Positions 25,946 to 37,000 of a stretch of DNA of 64,000 bases are shown piece by piece (the stretch's first letter is position 1; every line of letters begins with the position of its first letter). This stretch comes from Anaerocolumna chitinilytica (lineage in GTDB: Bacteria > Bacillota > Clostridia > Lachnospirales > Lachnospiraceae). The notes under the pieces are model-generated. The model made no database searches. It saw only the letters and a program-made list of their open reading frames with translations, and had not been told where the DNA came from. The stretch covers positions 2,422,001 to 2,486,000 of the forward strand of contig NZ_AP023368.1 in assembly GCF_014218355.1 (NCBI RefSeq), given 5' to 3'. The position numbers were made by a program, and so were the translations under genes.

Positions 25946-28900
25946 ATGTTAAAACAGATTTATACACGTAAAAAGCAAGGACTAGCTATTGTATTAGTTC
26001 TTGTGATGATCGTTAGTACTGTATTCTCAGTTCCGGTACCATCGAAGGCGGCTGAGATTACATCGGCTGACTTTCTAAAAACAAGCGGAACAGTAATAAA
26101 GAATAACAACGGAACAGGAACAGTGGTAGACCTGCACGGAACCAACCTTGGAGGGTGGCTGATGCAGGAAGACTGGCTTTCCCCTCTGGGAGGAGGTGTG
26201 TTAAGCCAGACCGGATGGACAGCAACAGCTTCTGCGGGAGCGAACCCGGGAAATGCTATTGACGGTAATATGAACACTTCCTGGTCCACCGGTGTACCTC
26301 AGGTTGACGGACAATGGTTTAAGGTGGATATGGGCTCTATACAGTATTTTGATAAGATTACTTTTGATGCAGGTTCTAATACAGGAGGTTATCCTGCGGG
26401 AAGTCTTATACAGATTTCTGCTGATGGAATAAGCTGGTCAAATATGCCGGCAGGAACTCTGAAAGATCAATGTATTACGGTAACCTGCGGCGCACAGGCA
26501 GCACGTTATATCCTGATATTTCAGAGCAAAAGTAAAAGCAATCCCTGGTCTATCTCCGAGCTCAACATCTATATGGGCGATGATTACAGTATGCGTAAAG
26601 CATTATATGACCGCTTTGGACAAACCCAGGGAGATGCTTTAATTCATGGCTATCAGAATGCCTGGTTTAAGACCAGTGATTTGGATAATATTAAGAACAT
26701 GGGCATGAATTATGTACGTGTACCTATAAGCTGGCTGGAACTCATGGATATGAGCGGAAATTGGAAGAGCTCAGCCTGGACTCAACTGGATTGGCTGGTG
26801 AACAACTGTAAGCAAAGAGGGATTTATGTGGTATTAGACCTTCATGCTTCACCTGGCGGTGCAAGCCCCTGGGCCAGCAGCGGACAGGCGGGGCCCAACC
26901 CCAATAGACTATGGACCAACACCTGGAATCAGGATACAACTGTAGCAATCTGGCAGGGTATTGCACAGCATTATAAAGGGAATGCAACCATTGCCGGCTA
27001 TGAATTGGTAAATGAGCCAGTACTTGGCTTCCCGGAGACGGAAGATCAGCAGAATCAGAAAAATACATTCTTGAACAGACTTTATTCGGCTGTCAGAACC
27101 ATTGACCCGGATCATATCATATTTTTTGGAGCACTTGGCAGTCTTGATGCAATCACACCGCCTGCTACTTATGGGTGGACTAATGTTGTTTATACGGCCC
27201 ATCCTTATGCCATGGAACAGCCTACCAGCTGGGATGCGCAGAATGACCTGATTGATACCAAGATTGAGGAAGCTGTTCAGTTTCAGAACAGTTATAATGT
27301 ACCCGTTAATTTCGGAGAATATAATTTCTATTTCTTCCAGGATCTTTGGGAGAAATGGATGTCTAAAATGAATGAAAACCATATATCCTGGGCTAACTGG
27401 ACCTATAAGGTACGGGGAGGGATGAGTGAGAGCGGCGGCGGTAATTTCGGTTTCTATAACACGAATCTGAATCCGGTGCCGGATGTTAACCATGATGATG
27501 CCAGTACCATTGCTGCAAAATGGAACAAATTCAGTACGGATAACTTTACAGCTAATACGGATTTTATCAATGTAGTAAGTAAATATACCAATGGCAGTAT
27601 CGCGGTATCCAGAGGTGCTTATGCAAGAACCGGATGGACTGCCACAGCCTCTGTAACAGAAACAGGGCAGGTGCCAGGGAATGCATTAGATAACGACAAA
27701 GGCACCTGGTGGAGTACCGGAACAAACCAGGCGAACGGGCAATGGTTCCAGGTGGATATGGGTGAGAGCAAAACCTTTGACCAGGTTTCTTTTGAAACTA
27801 CGTCAGCCTATTCCGGAGATTATCCCATTGGTTACCTCCTTCAGGTATCAAATGATGGAAATACCTGGACGACCTTAAAGAGCGGCGCAGGATTCGGAAG
27901 TAAGATGGTGCTTCAATTTGTTAGCCAATCCGCACGATACATCAAAATAACGCAGACCGGCTCCAGTACAGAGAAGTGGTGGAGAATCGGAGAATTTAAT
28001 GTATACAGCCAGAATATCGCATTAAACAAGAGCGGCACAGCTTCTTCGACTGCGTCAGGTAATATAGAAAGCTATGCATTTGACGGCAACAGTACTACAA
28101 AGTGGGAGTCTGCTGCCAGCGATTCCCAATGGATAACGGTAGATCTGGCATCTGTTTACAAAGTAAAGGGCGTACAGCTTAACTGGGGTACCGGTGCGGG
28201 AAAGAACTATAAAATTCAGGTTTCCTCCGATAATGCGAACTGGACGGATGCTTATACGAAGACCGGAGGAACCGGCGGCATCGAGAATATTACCTTTGCG
28301 GTGCCTGTGACCGGGCAGTATGTAAGAATGTCCGGAACTGCAAGAACTTCTGCTGCGGGTTATTCCTTAAAGGAATTTGAGGTTTACGGCACAGCAATTG
28401 GTCCTACGGAAAAGGCTCAGACTCCTGTTATTACTCCGGTAACAGGTACTTATGCGGTTAAACAAACCGTACGTATAAACGATTCAACTCAAAACGCAAC
28501 TATCCGGTATACATTAGATGGTTCAGTGCCAACTGCAACTACCGGAACTATTTACACCGGAGCCTTTATCGTCTCTGACACAGCCATAGTAAAAGCAGTT
28601 GCCTATAAAGCCGGAATGAAGTTATCAGATGTGGCCACCTCTGCCATAACGATTGCAATACCGACAAAAGTCTCTACACCAGTGATTACACCTGGGACAG
28701 GAGTTCATGCTGATGTTCAGACCGTAAGCATAAAGGTGGATACCCCTTGTGATACAATCATGTATACTTTGGACGGTTCAACACCCACGGCCTCTCATGG
28801 AACGGTGTATGAAGGTATTTTCACAGTAGCAGCTACGACTACAGTAAAGGCTATGGGAATTCGGACAGGACTGACAGATTCGGATGTGGCGGCCTCCGTT

Positions 28901-31900
28901 ATCACCATTCAGCCTGTAAACATTAATCCGCCTTCCGGCCTTAGTGTAGCTTCCGCTACAGCAACATCTGTGAACCTTAAGTGGACGGCAGTGTCTGGTG
29001 CAGCCGGTTATAATATCTACAGGGCTTTTAACGGAAGCGGTATTTATGTAAAGGTGAATGATTCTCCTGTAACTACAGTGAATTATGCAGATACCGGACT
29101 TGACAGTGCAACCTACTATTATAAAGTTACTTCCGTAAACGGAAACGGGGAATCACTGTTATCCTCTGCCGTATCTGCAGTTACAACGCTGGACTTTGGA
29201 GCAAATGTTAAGATATTTGACCCGTCTATGTCCAGTTCCACCATTCAGACCATATGCGATACGATACTTGGTCAGATGCAATACAATGAATTCGGTTCCG
29301 AACGGTATGCCCTTCTCTTTAAACCGGGTTCCTATAATGCCAATGTGAATGTAGGTTATTATACACAGGTAGCAGGGCTTGGACAAAAACCCGGTGATGT
29401 TACGATTACCGGTTCCGTGAGAAGTGAAGCTGATTGGAATGGAGGAAATGCTACGATGAATTTCTGGCGGTCCGTTGAAAACCTTACGGATATTCCTACC
29501 TATTCTGCCAATCCTTTGGCCACTGCAGGGACGGAAACATGGGCAGTATCACAGGCTGCTCCCATGAGAAGGGTACATATAAAAGGCAATTTGATGCTTT
29601 GGGATCCTAATCCGAACAACTATGACGGAAGCTGGTCCAGCGGCGGTTACATAGCCGATTCCATCATTGACGGAACCATTTATTCCGGTTCCCAGCAGCA
29701 GTTCTTTACAAGAAACAGCCAGATGGCATCCTGGAATGATTCCAACTGGAATATGATGTTTGTCGGAGATACCGGAGCACCAACGGATTCCTATGAGTCA
29801 AGAGGCTTTACGGTAATTAATCAGACACCGATTATCAGTGAGAAGCCTTTTCTATATTTTGACGGCACGAATTACCGTGTTTTCGTACCGGGATTAAGAA
29901 GTAATGTTCAGGGAGTGAGCTGGCAGAATGATTCAGGAGTGGGTTCATCTCTGGCACTTGATCAGTTTGTAGTGGCACATCCGGATACCTCTACTGCAGC
30001 AAGTTTAAATCAGGCGTTAAAGAACGGAAAGAATATTTTGTTCACACCGGGTATTTATCACCTTAGCGAACCTCTTCGCGTGACAGGTGCTAACACCGTG
30101 TTACTTGGTCTTGGACTGGCAACGTTGATTCCGGATAATGGAACAGCGGCCGTAAATGTAGCGGATGTTGACGGCGTAAAGATAGCCGGTATTCTTTTTG
30201 AAGCAGGTCTTAATAATTCAAAGGTACTGCTTCAGGTGGGACCTGCGGGAAGTACGGCAGCACATTCTGCAAATCCTACGGTATTAAGCGATTTATTCTT
30301 CCGTGTCGGCGGAACGGATGCGGGAAAAACAGACCTTTGCGTTGCCATAAACAGCAGTGATGTAATAGGAGACCATTTCTGGGTATGGCGTGCGGACCAT
30401 GGAACGGGAGTAGGCTGGAATGAGAATACAGCTAAGAACGGTCTTATTGTAAATGGTAATAATGTAACCATGTATGGCCTGTTCTGTGAGCATTTTAACC
30501 AGTACTGCACTATATGGAACGGTAATGGAGGAAAGGTATATTTCTATCAAAGTGAAACTGCATATGATGTCCCGAATCAGGCAAGCTTTATGGACGGAAG
30601 CGATTATGGATATGCTTCCTACAAAGTTTCCGACTCCGTAACTTCTCATGAAGTATGGGGAATGGGAGTATATTCTTACTTCAGGGATGCTGTCATCAAA
30701 TTAAACAGTGCGGTTAAGTGTCCTGACAGCACAGGAGTAAAAATACATAATGCGACCAGTGTATTCCTAAATGGTAATGGCGAAATAACCCATATTGTGA
30801 ATAACACCGGAGACACTGCCAAAGCCGGTATTATGAGAACTTTTATTACGGATTATTTCAATCAGGTGGAACAGCCGGATATTACTCCGATAAAAGGAGT
30901 TTATGCAAAGGCTCAGACAGTAACTATCACAGATGTGACTCCGGGAACCACTATTCGATATACGCTGGATGGCTCTGCCCCGACAGCATCGGCGGGAACG
31001 GTCTATGCAGGACCATTTACAGTAAGTGCTGATACAACAGTAACGGCAATTGCTTACAAAGCCGGCATGAATACTTCCTATGTGGCAACTTCAGCAATCA
31101 AGATTAATACTTCTCTGGCCAATAATATTGCATTGAATAAGACGGGAATCGCTTCTTCCGGCTCAGGATGCCTGGCCTTTGACGGTTATACGGACACCCG
31201 GTGGGCATCAGACTGGTCTGATTACCAATGGATAACTGTGGACTTAGGCGCAAGCTACAATGTAACGGGAGCAAAGCTTACCTGGGAGACAGCGGCAGGA
31301 AAGGATTATAAAATTCAGGTATCGGGAGATAACGTGAATTGGAAGGATGCCTATAAGAAGACCGGAGGAACGGGAGGAACTGAGACCCTTACCTTTGATT
31401 CACCTGTAATGGGTCAATATGTAAGATTACTGGGAAGCGCAAGGTTAACCGGATATGGTTATTCCCTGTGGGAATTCGAAGTGAACGGAACGCCTGTTGA
31501 AAAGACAGCGGCACCGGTCATCGCACCTGTAACCGGAAGCTATAGTGCAGCACAGACAGTAACCATTACGGATGCAACGGCTGGAGCTTCCATCCGGTAT
31601 ACAACGGACGGGTCAGTCCCTTCTGAGACCAATGGAACATTATACACAGGAGCTTTTACTGTGTCAGCAACTACAACGGTAAAGGCAATTGCTTACAAAT
31701 CAGGAATTGCGAATTCAGATATTGCAAGCAGCACGATTACTATTACTCAGACAAAAGTAGCAACTCCGGTAATTACGCCTGCCTCCGGAACCTATACCAC
31801 AGCTCAGACGGTAACCATTAGTGATACCACAGTAGGAGCAGTTATACGTTATACAACAGACGGTTCTACGCCTACAGAGACAAACGGAACGCTGTACACA

Positions 31901-33643
31901 GGTGCCTTTACAGTATCGGCCACCACTACCGTAAAAGCAGCGGCTTTTAAGTCCGGTATGGCAGCTTCCGATGTAGCGGGGGCGGTAATTACCATATCGG
32001 CTGCACAAGCTTCCTTTAGAATAGAAGCAGAAAATTACAGTGCTATGAGTGGAGTTGCAACAGAAATCTGCAGTGACACAGGCGGCGGGCAGAATGTAGG
32101 TTATATTGATACCGGTGACTGGATGGATTATACGGTTTCAGTTGCCGGTGAGGGAACCTATACCGTAGATTACCGAGTAAACGGTTGGAATACGGGAGCT
32201 CAGATACAACTGGTGAAGGATGGCTCTGTTCTTGTGACAACAGGTGCCAATACAAATAATGTGTGGGCAACTGTAACCTCCGGAAATTTCTACCTGGCGG
32301 CAGGGACTTATACCATCAGGCTGAATATCAGCGGCGGAGGCTTCAATCTCAATTGGATGGAATTTAAACCGGTGTCCCAGATTCAAAAGGCAGCAACGCC
32401 GGTTATTACCCCCGCATCCGGAAACTATTCGGCAGCACAGACAGTAACTATTGCAGATGCAACGGAAGGAGCAGCAATTCGTTATACAACCGACGGAACA
32501 GTACCTTCAGAAACCAACGGAACAGTGTATACGGGAGCCTTTACTGTATCCGCAACCACGACAATAAAAGCAATCGCTTATAAATCAGGCATGGCAGTTT
32601 CAGATACGGCAGTTTCTTTGATTACCATATCTTCCGTATCTGCGGCACTAAAAATCGAAGCTGAGAATTATACCGCTATGAGCGGTGTGGCAACGGAAAA
32701 TTGCACTGATAACGGCGGCGGACAAAATGTAGGATATATTGATACCGGCGATTGGATGGATTACACTGTTACAACCACTAGCGCAGGAACCTATACCGTG
32801 GATTACAGAGTGAACGGATGGAATACAGACGCTAAAATTCAGTTAATAAAGGATGGTACGGTTCTGGCAACTACCGGTACAACTACCGGTAATGTATGGG
32901 CAACCGTAACCTCCACAACATTTACTTTACCGGCAGGAACCTATACCATCAGGCTGAATATCAGCGGAGGCGGTTTTAATCTGAACTGGATGGAATTTAA
33001 ACCGGTATCCCAGATTCAAAAAGCAGCAGCACCGGTAATAGCACCTGCCACAGGAACCTATGCAGCAGCACAGACGGTAACGATTAGTGATACGACGGAG
33101 GGTGTATCTATAAGGTATACGACAGATGGAACAGTGCCGACAGAGACAAACGGTACCCTTTATACAGGAGCCTTTAGCGTAACCTTGACAACAACAGTAA
33201 AAGCAGTGGCTTATAAGTCCGGTGTGACAACTTCAGATGTAGCAGTCTCTGCAATCACCATATCTGCAGTACCCGCATCCCTTAGGATAGAAGCGGAAAA
33301 TTATACGGGCATGAGTGGAGTAGCAATAGAAGCCTGCGCGGATGTTGGCGGCGGGCAGAATGTAGGATATATAGATACCGGTGACTGGATGGATTACAGT
33401 ATCACGGTATCCACTGCAGGGACCTATACCGTAGATTACAGAGTCAGGGGCTGGGATGCAGGAGCTCAGCTTCAGTTAATGAAGGATGGAGCTGTTCTAG
33501 CAACTACAGGTGTTAATACTGGAGATGTGTGGACAACAGTAACCTCCGGAACTTTTCACCTGGCAGCAGGTACCTATACGATAAGATTATATATCAGTGG
33601 AGGTAAATTTAACATCAACTGGATGAACTTTAACTTACAATAA
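25946..33643 (+). CDS. Giant secreted GH5 / GH55-like multimodular beta-glucanase
   Basis: 2565 residues with a signal peptide (1-35, ending SKAA). A GH5 catalytic domain begins TNLGGWLMQEDWLSPLGG (about 65-85), is interrupted by an F5/8C module (about 90-212), and resumes to about 535 with acid/base ELVNEP and nucleophile FGEYN. Then: two F5/8C modules (about 545-815), two chitobiase-C-like modules, FN3 (about 993-1080), a parallel beta-helix domain (about 1083-1640) resembling GH55/pectate-lyase-fold proteins, a chitobiase-C module, F5/8C (about 1725-1850), two chitobiase-C modules, then CBM6/chitobiase-C/CBM6/chitobiase-C/CBM6 from 2022 to the end. The N-terminus resembles GH5 exo-beta-1,3-glucanases. 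The GH81 gene next door supports beta-1,3-glucan as substrate. No dockerin or sortase motif is visible. Confidence 0.88.
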   Translation: MLKQIYTRKKQGLAIVLVLVMIVSTVFSVPVPSKAAEITSADFLKTSGTVIKNNNGTGTVVDLHGTNLGGWLMQEDWLSPLGGGVLSQTGWTATASAGANPGNAIDGNMNTSWSTGVPQVDGQWFKVDMGSIQYFDKITFDAGSNTGGYPAGSLIQISADGISWSNMPAGTLKDQCITVTCGAQAARYILIFQSKSKSNPWSISELNIYMGDDYSMRKALYDRFGQTQGDALIHGYQNAWFKTSDLDNIKNMGMNYVRVPISWLELMDMSGNWKSSAWTQLDWLVNNCKQRGIYVVLDLHASPGGASPWASSGQAGPNPNRLWTNTWNQDTTVAIWQGIAQHYKGNATIAGYELVNEPVLGFPETEDQQNQKNTFLNRLYSAVRTIDPDHIIFFGALGSLDAITPPATYGWTNVVYTAHPYAMEQPTSWDAQNDLIDTKIEEAVQFQNSYNVPVNFGEYNFYFFQDLWEKWMSKMNENHISWANWTYKVRGGMSESGGGNFGFYNTNLNPVPDVNHDDASTIAAKWNKFSTDNFTANTDFINVVSKYTNGSIAVSRGAYARTGWTATASVTETGQVPGNALDNDKGTWWSTGTNQANGQWFQVDMGESKTFDQVSFETTSAYSGDYPIGYLLQVSNDGNTWTTLKSGAGFGSKMVLQFVSQSARYIKITQTGSSTEKWWRIGEFNVYSQNIALNKSGTASSTASGNIESYAFDGNSTTKWESAASDSQWITVDLASVYKVKGVQLNWGTGAGKNYKIQVSSDNANWTDAYTKTGGTGGIENITFAVPVTGQYVRMSGTARTSAAGYSLKEFEVYGTAIGPTEKAQTPVITPVTGTYAVKQTVRINDSTQNATIRYTLDGSVPTATTGTIYTGAFIVSDTAIVKAVAYKAGMKLSDVATSAITIAIPTKVSTPVITPGTGVHADVQTVSIKVDTPCDTIMYTLDGSTPTASHGTVYEGIFTVAATTTVKAMGIRTGLTDSDVAASVITIQPVNINPPSGLSVASATATSVNLKWTAVSGAAGYNIYRAFNGSGIYVKVNDSPVTTVNYADTGLDSATYYYKVTSVNGNGESLLSSAVSAVTTLDFGANVKIFDPSMSSSTIQTICDTILGQMQYNEFGSERYALLFKPGSYNANVNVGYYTQVAGLGQKPGDVTITGSVRSEADWNGGNATMNFWRSVENLTDIPTYSANPLATAGTETWAVSQAAPMRRVHIKGNLMLWDPNPNNYDGSWSSGGYIADSIIDGTIYSGSQQQFFTRNSQMASWNDSNWNMMFVGDTGAPTDSYESRGFTVINQTPIISEKPFLYFDGTNYRVFVPGLRSNVQGVSWQNDSGVGSSLALDQFVVAHPDTSTAASLNQALKNGKNILFTPGIYHLSEPLRVTGANTVLLGLGLATLIPDNGTAAVNVADVDGVKIAGILFEAGLNNSKVLLQVGPAGSTAAHSANPTVLSDLFFRVGGTDAGKTDLCVAINSSDVIGDHFWVWRADHGTGVGWNENTAKNGLIVNGNNVTMYGLFCEHFNQYCTIWNGNGGKVYFYQSETAYDVPNQASFMDGSDYGYASYKVSDSVTSHEVWGMGVYSYFRDAVIKLNSAVKCPDSTGVKIHNATSVFLNGNGEITHIVNNTGDTAKAGIMRTFITDYFNQVEQPDITPIKGVYAKAQTVTITDVTPGTTIRYTLDGSAPTASAGTVYAGPFTVSADTTVTAIAYKAGMNTSYVATSAIKINTSLANNIALNKTGIASSGSGCLAFDGYTDTRWASDWSDYQWITVDLGASYNVTGAKLTWETAAGKDYKIQVSGDNVNWKDAYKKTGGTGGTETLTFDSPVMGQYVRLLGSARLTGYGYSLWEFEVNGTPVEKTAAPVIAPVTGSYSAAQTVTITDATAGASIRYTTDGSVPSETNGTLYTGAFTVSATTTVKAIAYKSGIANSDIASSTITITQTKVATPVITPASGTYTTAQTVTISDTTVGAVIRYTTDGSTPTETNGTLYTGAFTVSATTTVKAAAFKSGMAASDVAGAVITISAAQASFRIEAENYSAMSGVATEICSDTGGGQNVGYIDTGDWMDYTVSVAGEGTYTVDYRVNGWNTGAQIQLVKDGSVLVTTGANTNNVWATVTSGNFYLAAGTYTIRLNISGGGFNLNWMEFKPVSQIQKAATPVITPASGNYSAAQTVTIADATEGAAIRYTTDGTVPSETNGTVYTGAFTVSATTTIKAIAYKSGMAVSDTAVSLITISSVSAALKIEAENYTAMSGVATENCTDNGGGQNVGYIDTGDWMDYTVTTTSAGTYTVDYRVNGWNTDAKIQLIKDGTVLATTGTTTGNVWATVTSTTFTLPAGTYTIRLNISGGGFNLNWMEFKPVSQIQKAAAPVIAPATGTYAAAQTVTISDTTEGVSIRYTTDGTVPTETNGTLYTGAFSVTLTTTVKAVAYKSGVTTSDVAVSAITISAVPASLRIEAENYTGMSGVAIEACADVGGGQNVGYIDTGDWMDYSITVSTAGTYTVDYRVRGWDAGAQLQLMKDGAVLATTGVNTGDVWTTVTSGTFHLAAGTYTIRLYISGGKFNINWMNFNLQ
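31500..33643. repeat. Alternating chitobiase-C-like and CBM6 module repeats in the GH5 gene
   Basis: Four chitobiase-C-like units (PVITPASG.Y..AQTVTI...IRYTTDG type) and three CBM6 units (IEAENY..MSGVA...GGGQNVGYIDTGDWMDY type, each shorter in exact identity) alternate. Neighbouring copies are nearly identical at protein level and close at DNA level, so recombination between copies and with the 37.4-39.65 kb array is likely. Confidence 0.8.
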
Positions 33644-33666
33644 ATAACTTAATATACTAGATGAGT

Positions 33667-33707
33667 GGGGCCGCTGCTAGAGTGATATAGAAGCATCGGC
33701 CCCTTTT
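33667..33707 (+). terminator. Terminator after the GH5 glucanase gene
   Basis: GGGGCCG (33667-33673) pairs with CGGCCCC (33697-33703), followed by TTTT. The remaining DNA to 33920 carries an AGTAACAAAAC-type direct repeat (33731-33765) and nothing else I recognise, so the second glucanase gene probably has its own promoter there. Confidence 0.85.
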
Positions 33708-33926
33708 AGCAATTGTCAGGAATGAGGTCAGTAACAAAACAGTAACAAAACAGGAACAAAAAAATTAGCAAGGAGGTGGTTTGAAGATCAAGATCAAGCT
33801 TATTAAACGTAAATTTGTGACTTCTGTTCAAAGTTCACTGCTTAGGTAAAGGTGGGTGATGACTACAAGGGACTAATTGAAAATTAATAGAAAAATAAAG
33901 ATGAGATTAGAAAAGGTGAGGAGGTA

Positions 33927-34019
33927 GGAGTGAAAGATAAATCTTTCACTCCCCCGATTTTAAACGCGTGTATCAGTACCCATGAAAGGTGCTAATGACC
34001 ACGCAGATGGGAGAAAAGT
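33927..34019 (+). promoter_or_regulatory. Two-hairpin 5' leader (copy B) before the GH81 glucanase gene
   Basis: Hairpin 1 is GGAGTGAAAGA-TAAA-TCTTTCACTCC (33927-33952), identical in its core to the one before the lactate dehydrogenase gene. Hairpin 2 has GCGTG (33966-33970) paired with CACGC (34000-34004), with an inner AGTACC/GGTGCT stem. AGATGGGAG and the ATG at 34020 follow. Confidence 0.6.
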
Positions 34020-37000
34020 ATGAATAAAAGAAATAAGTATATCGCTTTTTTTTGTATACTAAGTATGCTTTTTGAAATGATAGGGATTCAGCAGGTAAAG
34101 GCGGCTGCAGGCTCTTACCTTTTATCACTGGGCAGACCTGCTTATGCATCAACAGCCAATGGCGGAGATGTGCCTGCTAGAGCGACGGATGAGGATATTA
34201 ATACAGCTTGGGGAGCATCCTGGAACGTAGATAACCAATGGATAGATGTAGACCTGGGTGCTTCAGCGAAGATTGACAGGGTAGTATTATCCTGGCAAAG
34301 TCCTAATACCTATGCGACACAGTATCAAATACAAGTATCTAATGATGAAGTAAACTGGCAGACCATCTATACACAGAACAATGGTACCGGAGGTGTCAGA
34401 GTTCCGGATGTGAATGGAAATAATTATTGTGTGGAAGATCTGACGGTTAGCGGCAACGGACGATATGTAAGAATGTATGCGGCAAAATGCGTTACGGGAT
34501 ATGGCGTTGCTCTTCGTGATTATAAGATTTACGGAACCGGAGGCATCACACTTCCACCTAAGAATACAGTAAATCTTGCCCTGAATAAGCAGGTTACGGT
34601 TTCGTCCTTTTTACAACCCTGGTGGTCAAAAGATGCCAATGGCAATGTTACGGTTCCCTTAACAGGTGCCCAGGCGGTGGATGGGAATCAGTCCACTTAC
34701 TGGCTGTCGGATACCACAGGCGATCCTAATACTCAGTGGATGTATGTGGACCTCGGACAGGTTTATACCATTGGAGAGATAGATATTACCTGGGACGCAG
34801 AATTCGGAAGAGTGTATGACATACAGGTATCAAATGATGCGCAGAGCTGGACTACTGTTTACCGTCAGCTCCATGGAACCGGAGAGGCAGAGAACATTCC
34901 CCTCTATGCTACGGCACGGTATGTAAGAATGCAGGGAATTGCAATGGGAAGAGGCTCCGGTTATTCTATTCATGAATTTAAGGTGCTGCAATATGTAACA
35001 GGAGACCCTCATACCACCTATACCATAGGAGCTTTGCCCACGCCTCAGACAGTGACTGTTGGACAGGGCAGTTATCTAACCAATGATACTACCCTGGCAC
35101 AGCCAAGAGACCCTAAATATATCACAAGCAATATAAAGGGACCGATTCCCTCCAACGACTGGTGGACCTCCGTTATCTACAAGCGCCTTAGTGACGGAAT
35201 GGCGGCCCTGCCTTTAATGTATCAGTATTATGACACAGGACTTGGATTCTATTATGCCAGCAAGCTCTTTACAGCTCCAAATGATGGTGGAATGGATACG
35301 AAATGCAATAATATGGATTTGTATATCAGTACAAGCAGTATCGTAAATACGCCGGTGGCAAAGCTGGACGCTTATGGCGATTATTCCGCGACTATTGTCT
35401 TTAGTGATAATGACACGCCAAAGATGAGGAATACCTTAATTAAAGGCTCACCTTATATATATAGCACTTTTACCGATCCGGCTTCTGTAGAGGTCTCAGG
35501 TACTACAATTGTAGGTCTGTTTGATGATAACAATAAAGCAATTCTTGCAAAGGACGGCGATACTGTTACAGCGGATCATATCGGTATTGAGGTAACCAAC
35601 ACCGATACGGCACCGGTAACGGATACATTAATTCATGATTATGGCATATTTGCACCGGAGGGTACCGTATTTACCAGAGTGGGAAGTAAGATAAAGATAA
35701 GCCTTGGAGGCGGCCAGAACTATATGGTTGTGGGAGTGCTTCCCGCCAGGTCGGATTTACGTTATGCTTACCAGCATGCCTATGCCTTTGTAACAAATAC
35801 TTCAGTATCCTACCGTTACGAAGAAGCTTCCGCAAATGTTGTTACCACCTACACCAATACGGTAGATTTAAAACGAACAGGTTTTTCCTCAAATTCCCTC
35901 ATGACGCTGTTTCCTACCCAATGGAAATACACCACTGCAGGACTGACGAATTTAAGTTATACCTCTGCAAGAGGTACCATGAAAGTACTTGAGGGAAATG
36001 CCTTTACTACAACGAATAAATTCTATGGAATTACACCATCCTTTGGTGAACCTACGGAATCCGGCTCTTATAGCCGTACACAGATGATGAATTATCTGAA
36101 TACCTTTAAGGCAAGTGTCACGAAGGATTATTGGGTGGCAGATCCTTACTGGGAAGGGAAGAAGATGCATCCGCTGTCAATGGCCATCCTTATCTCTCAG
36201 CAGCTGGGCGAATACGAAATGAGGGATGAATTCATCAGTATTTTAAGAAAAATTCTGGTAAACTGGCTGACTTATGACGGCTCAGAGGACTATCCTTACT
36301 ATATGTACTATTCCTCTGACTGGGGAACTTTGATAGGACAGGGCGGAGATCATGGAATGGGTATTAATCTGTCAGACCATCATTTCCTGTGGGGGTATTT
36401 TACCTTTGCGGCAGGAGTGGTTGCCTCTTATGATAAAGACTTTGTGAATAATTATGGCGGAATGGTTGAGCAGTTATTAAGGGATGCACAAAATCCTTAC
36501 AGGAATGATACCATATATCCCTGGATGAGAAACTTTGATCCTTACGAAGGACATTCCTGGGCAGGCGGATATGGAGACAATCAGAGCAGTAACAATCAGG
36601 AATCCTCTTCCGAGGCAACCTTTGCCTGGGCAGGAGAGTATCTGTGGGGACTGGCTACCGGAAATAATACTTACAGAGATGCGGGAATCTGGGGATTTAC
36701 CCTGGAGGTAAATGCCATAGAACAATACTGGTTTGACTATGACCAGGATAACTGGGCAAGTGACTATGACCCGGGCGTTACCGGAATGGTCTGGGGAAAT
36801 GCCTATACCTACGGAACGTATTTTTCCGGAAATCCAAGCTGTATCTATGGAATCCACTGGCTGCCGGTTTCTCCGGTATTAACTTACCTGGGATATAAAC
36901 CTGCTGTCGCTGCCAGAATTAACAGTGACTACAGAAGGGATGAAAACGATTATCAGGCGAAGCTGGCAGCTCAGGGAACGCCAAATGCCGATCCGGAAGG

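Noticed and set aside
26909..27493. A 194-codon minus-strand frame inside the GH5 catalytic domain, and similar frames at 30293, 36477 and 37926
   Set aside because: They are antisense to conserved catalytic or binding modules and have no start signals.
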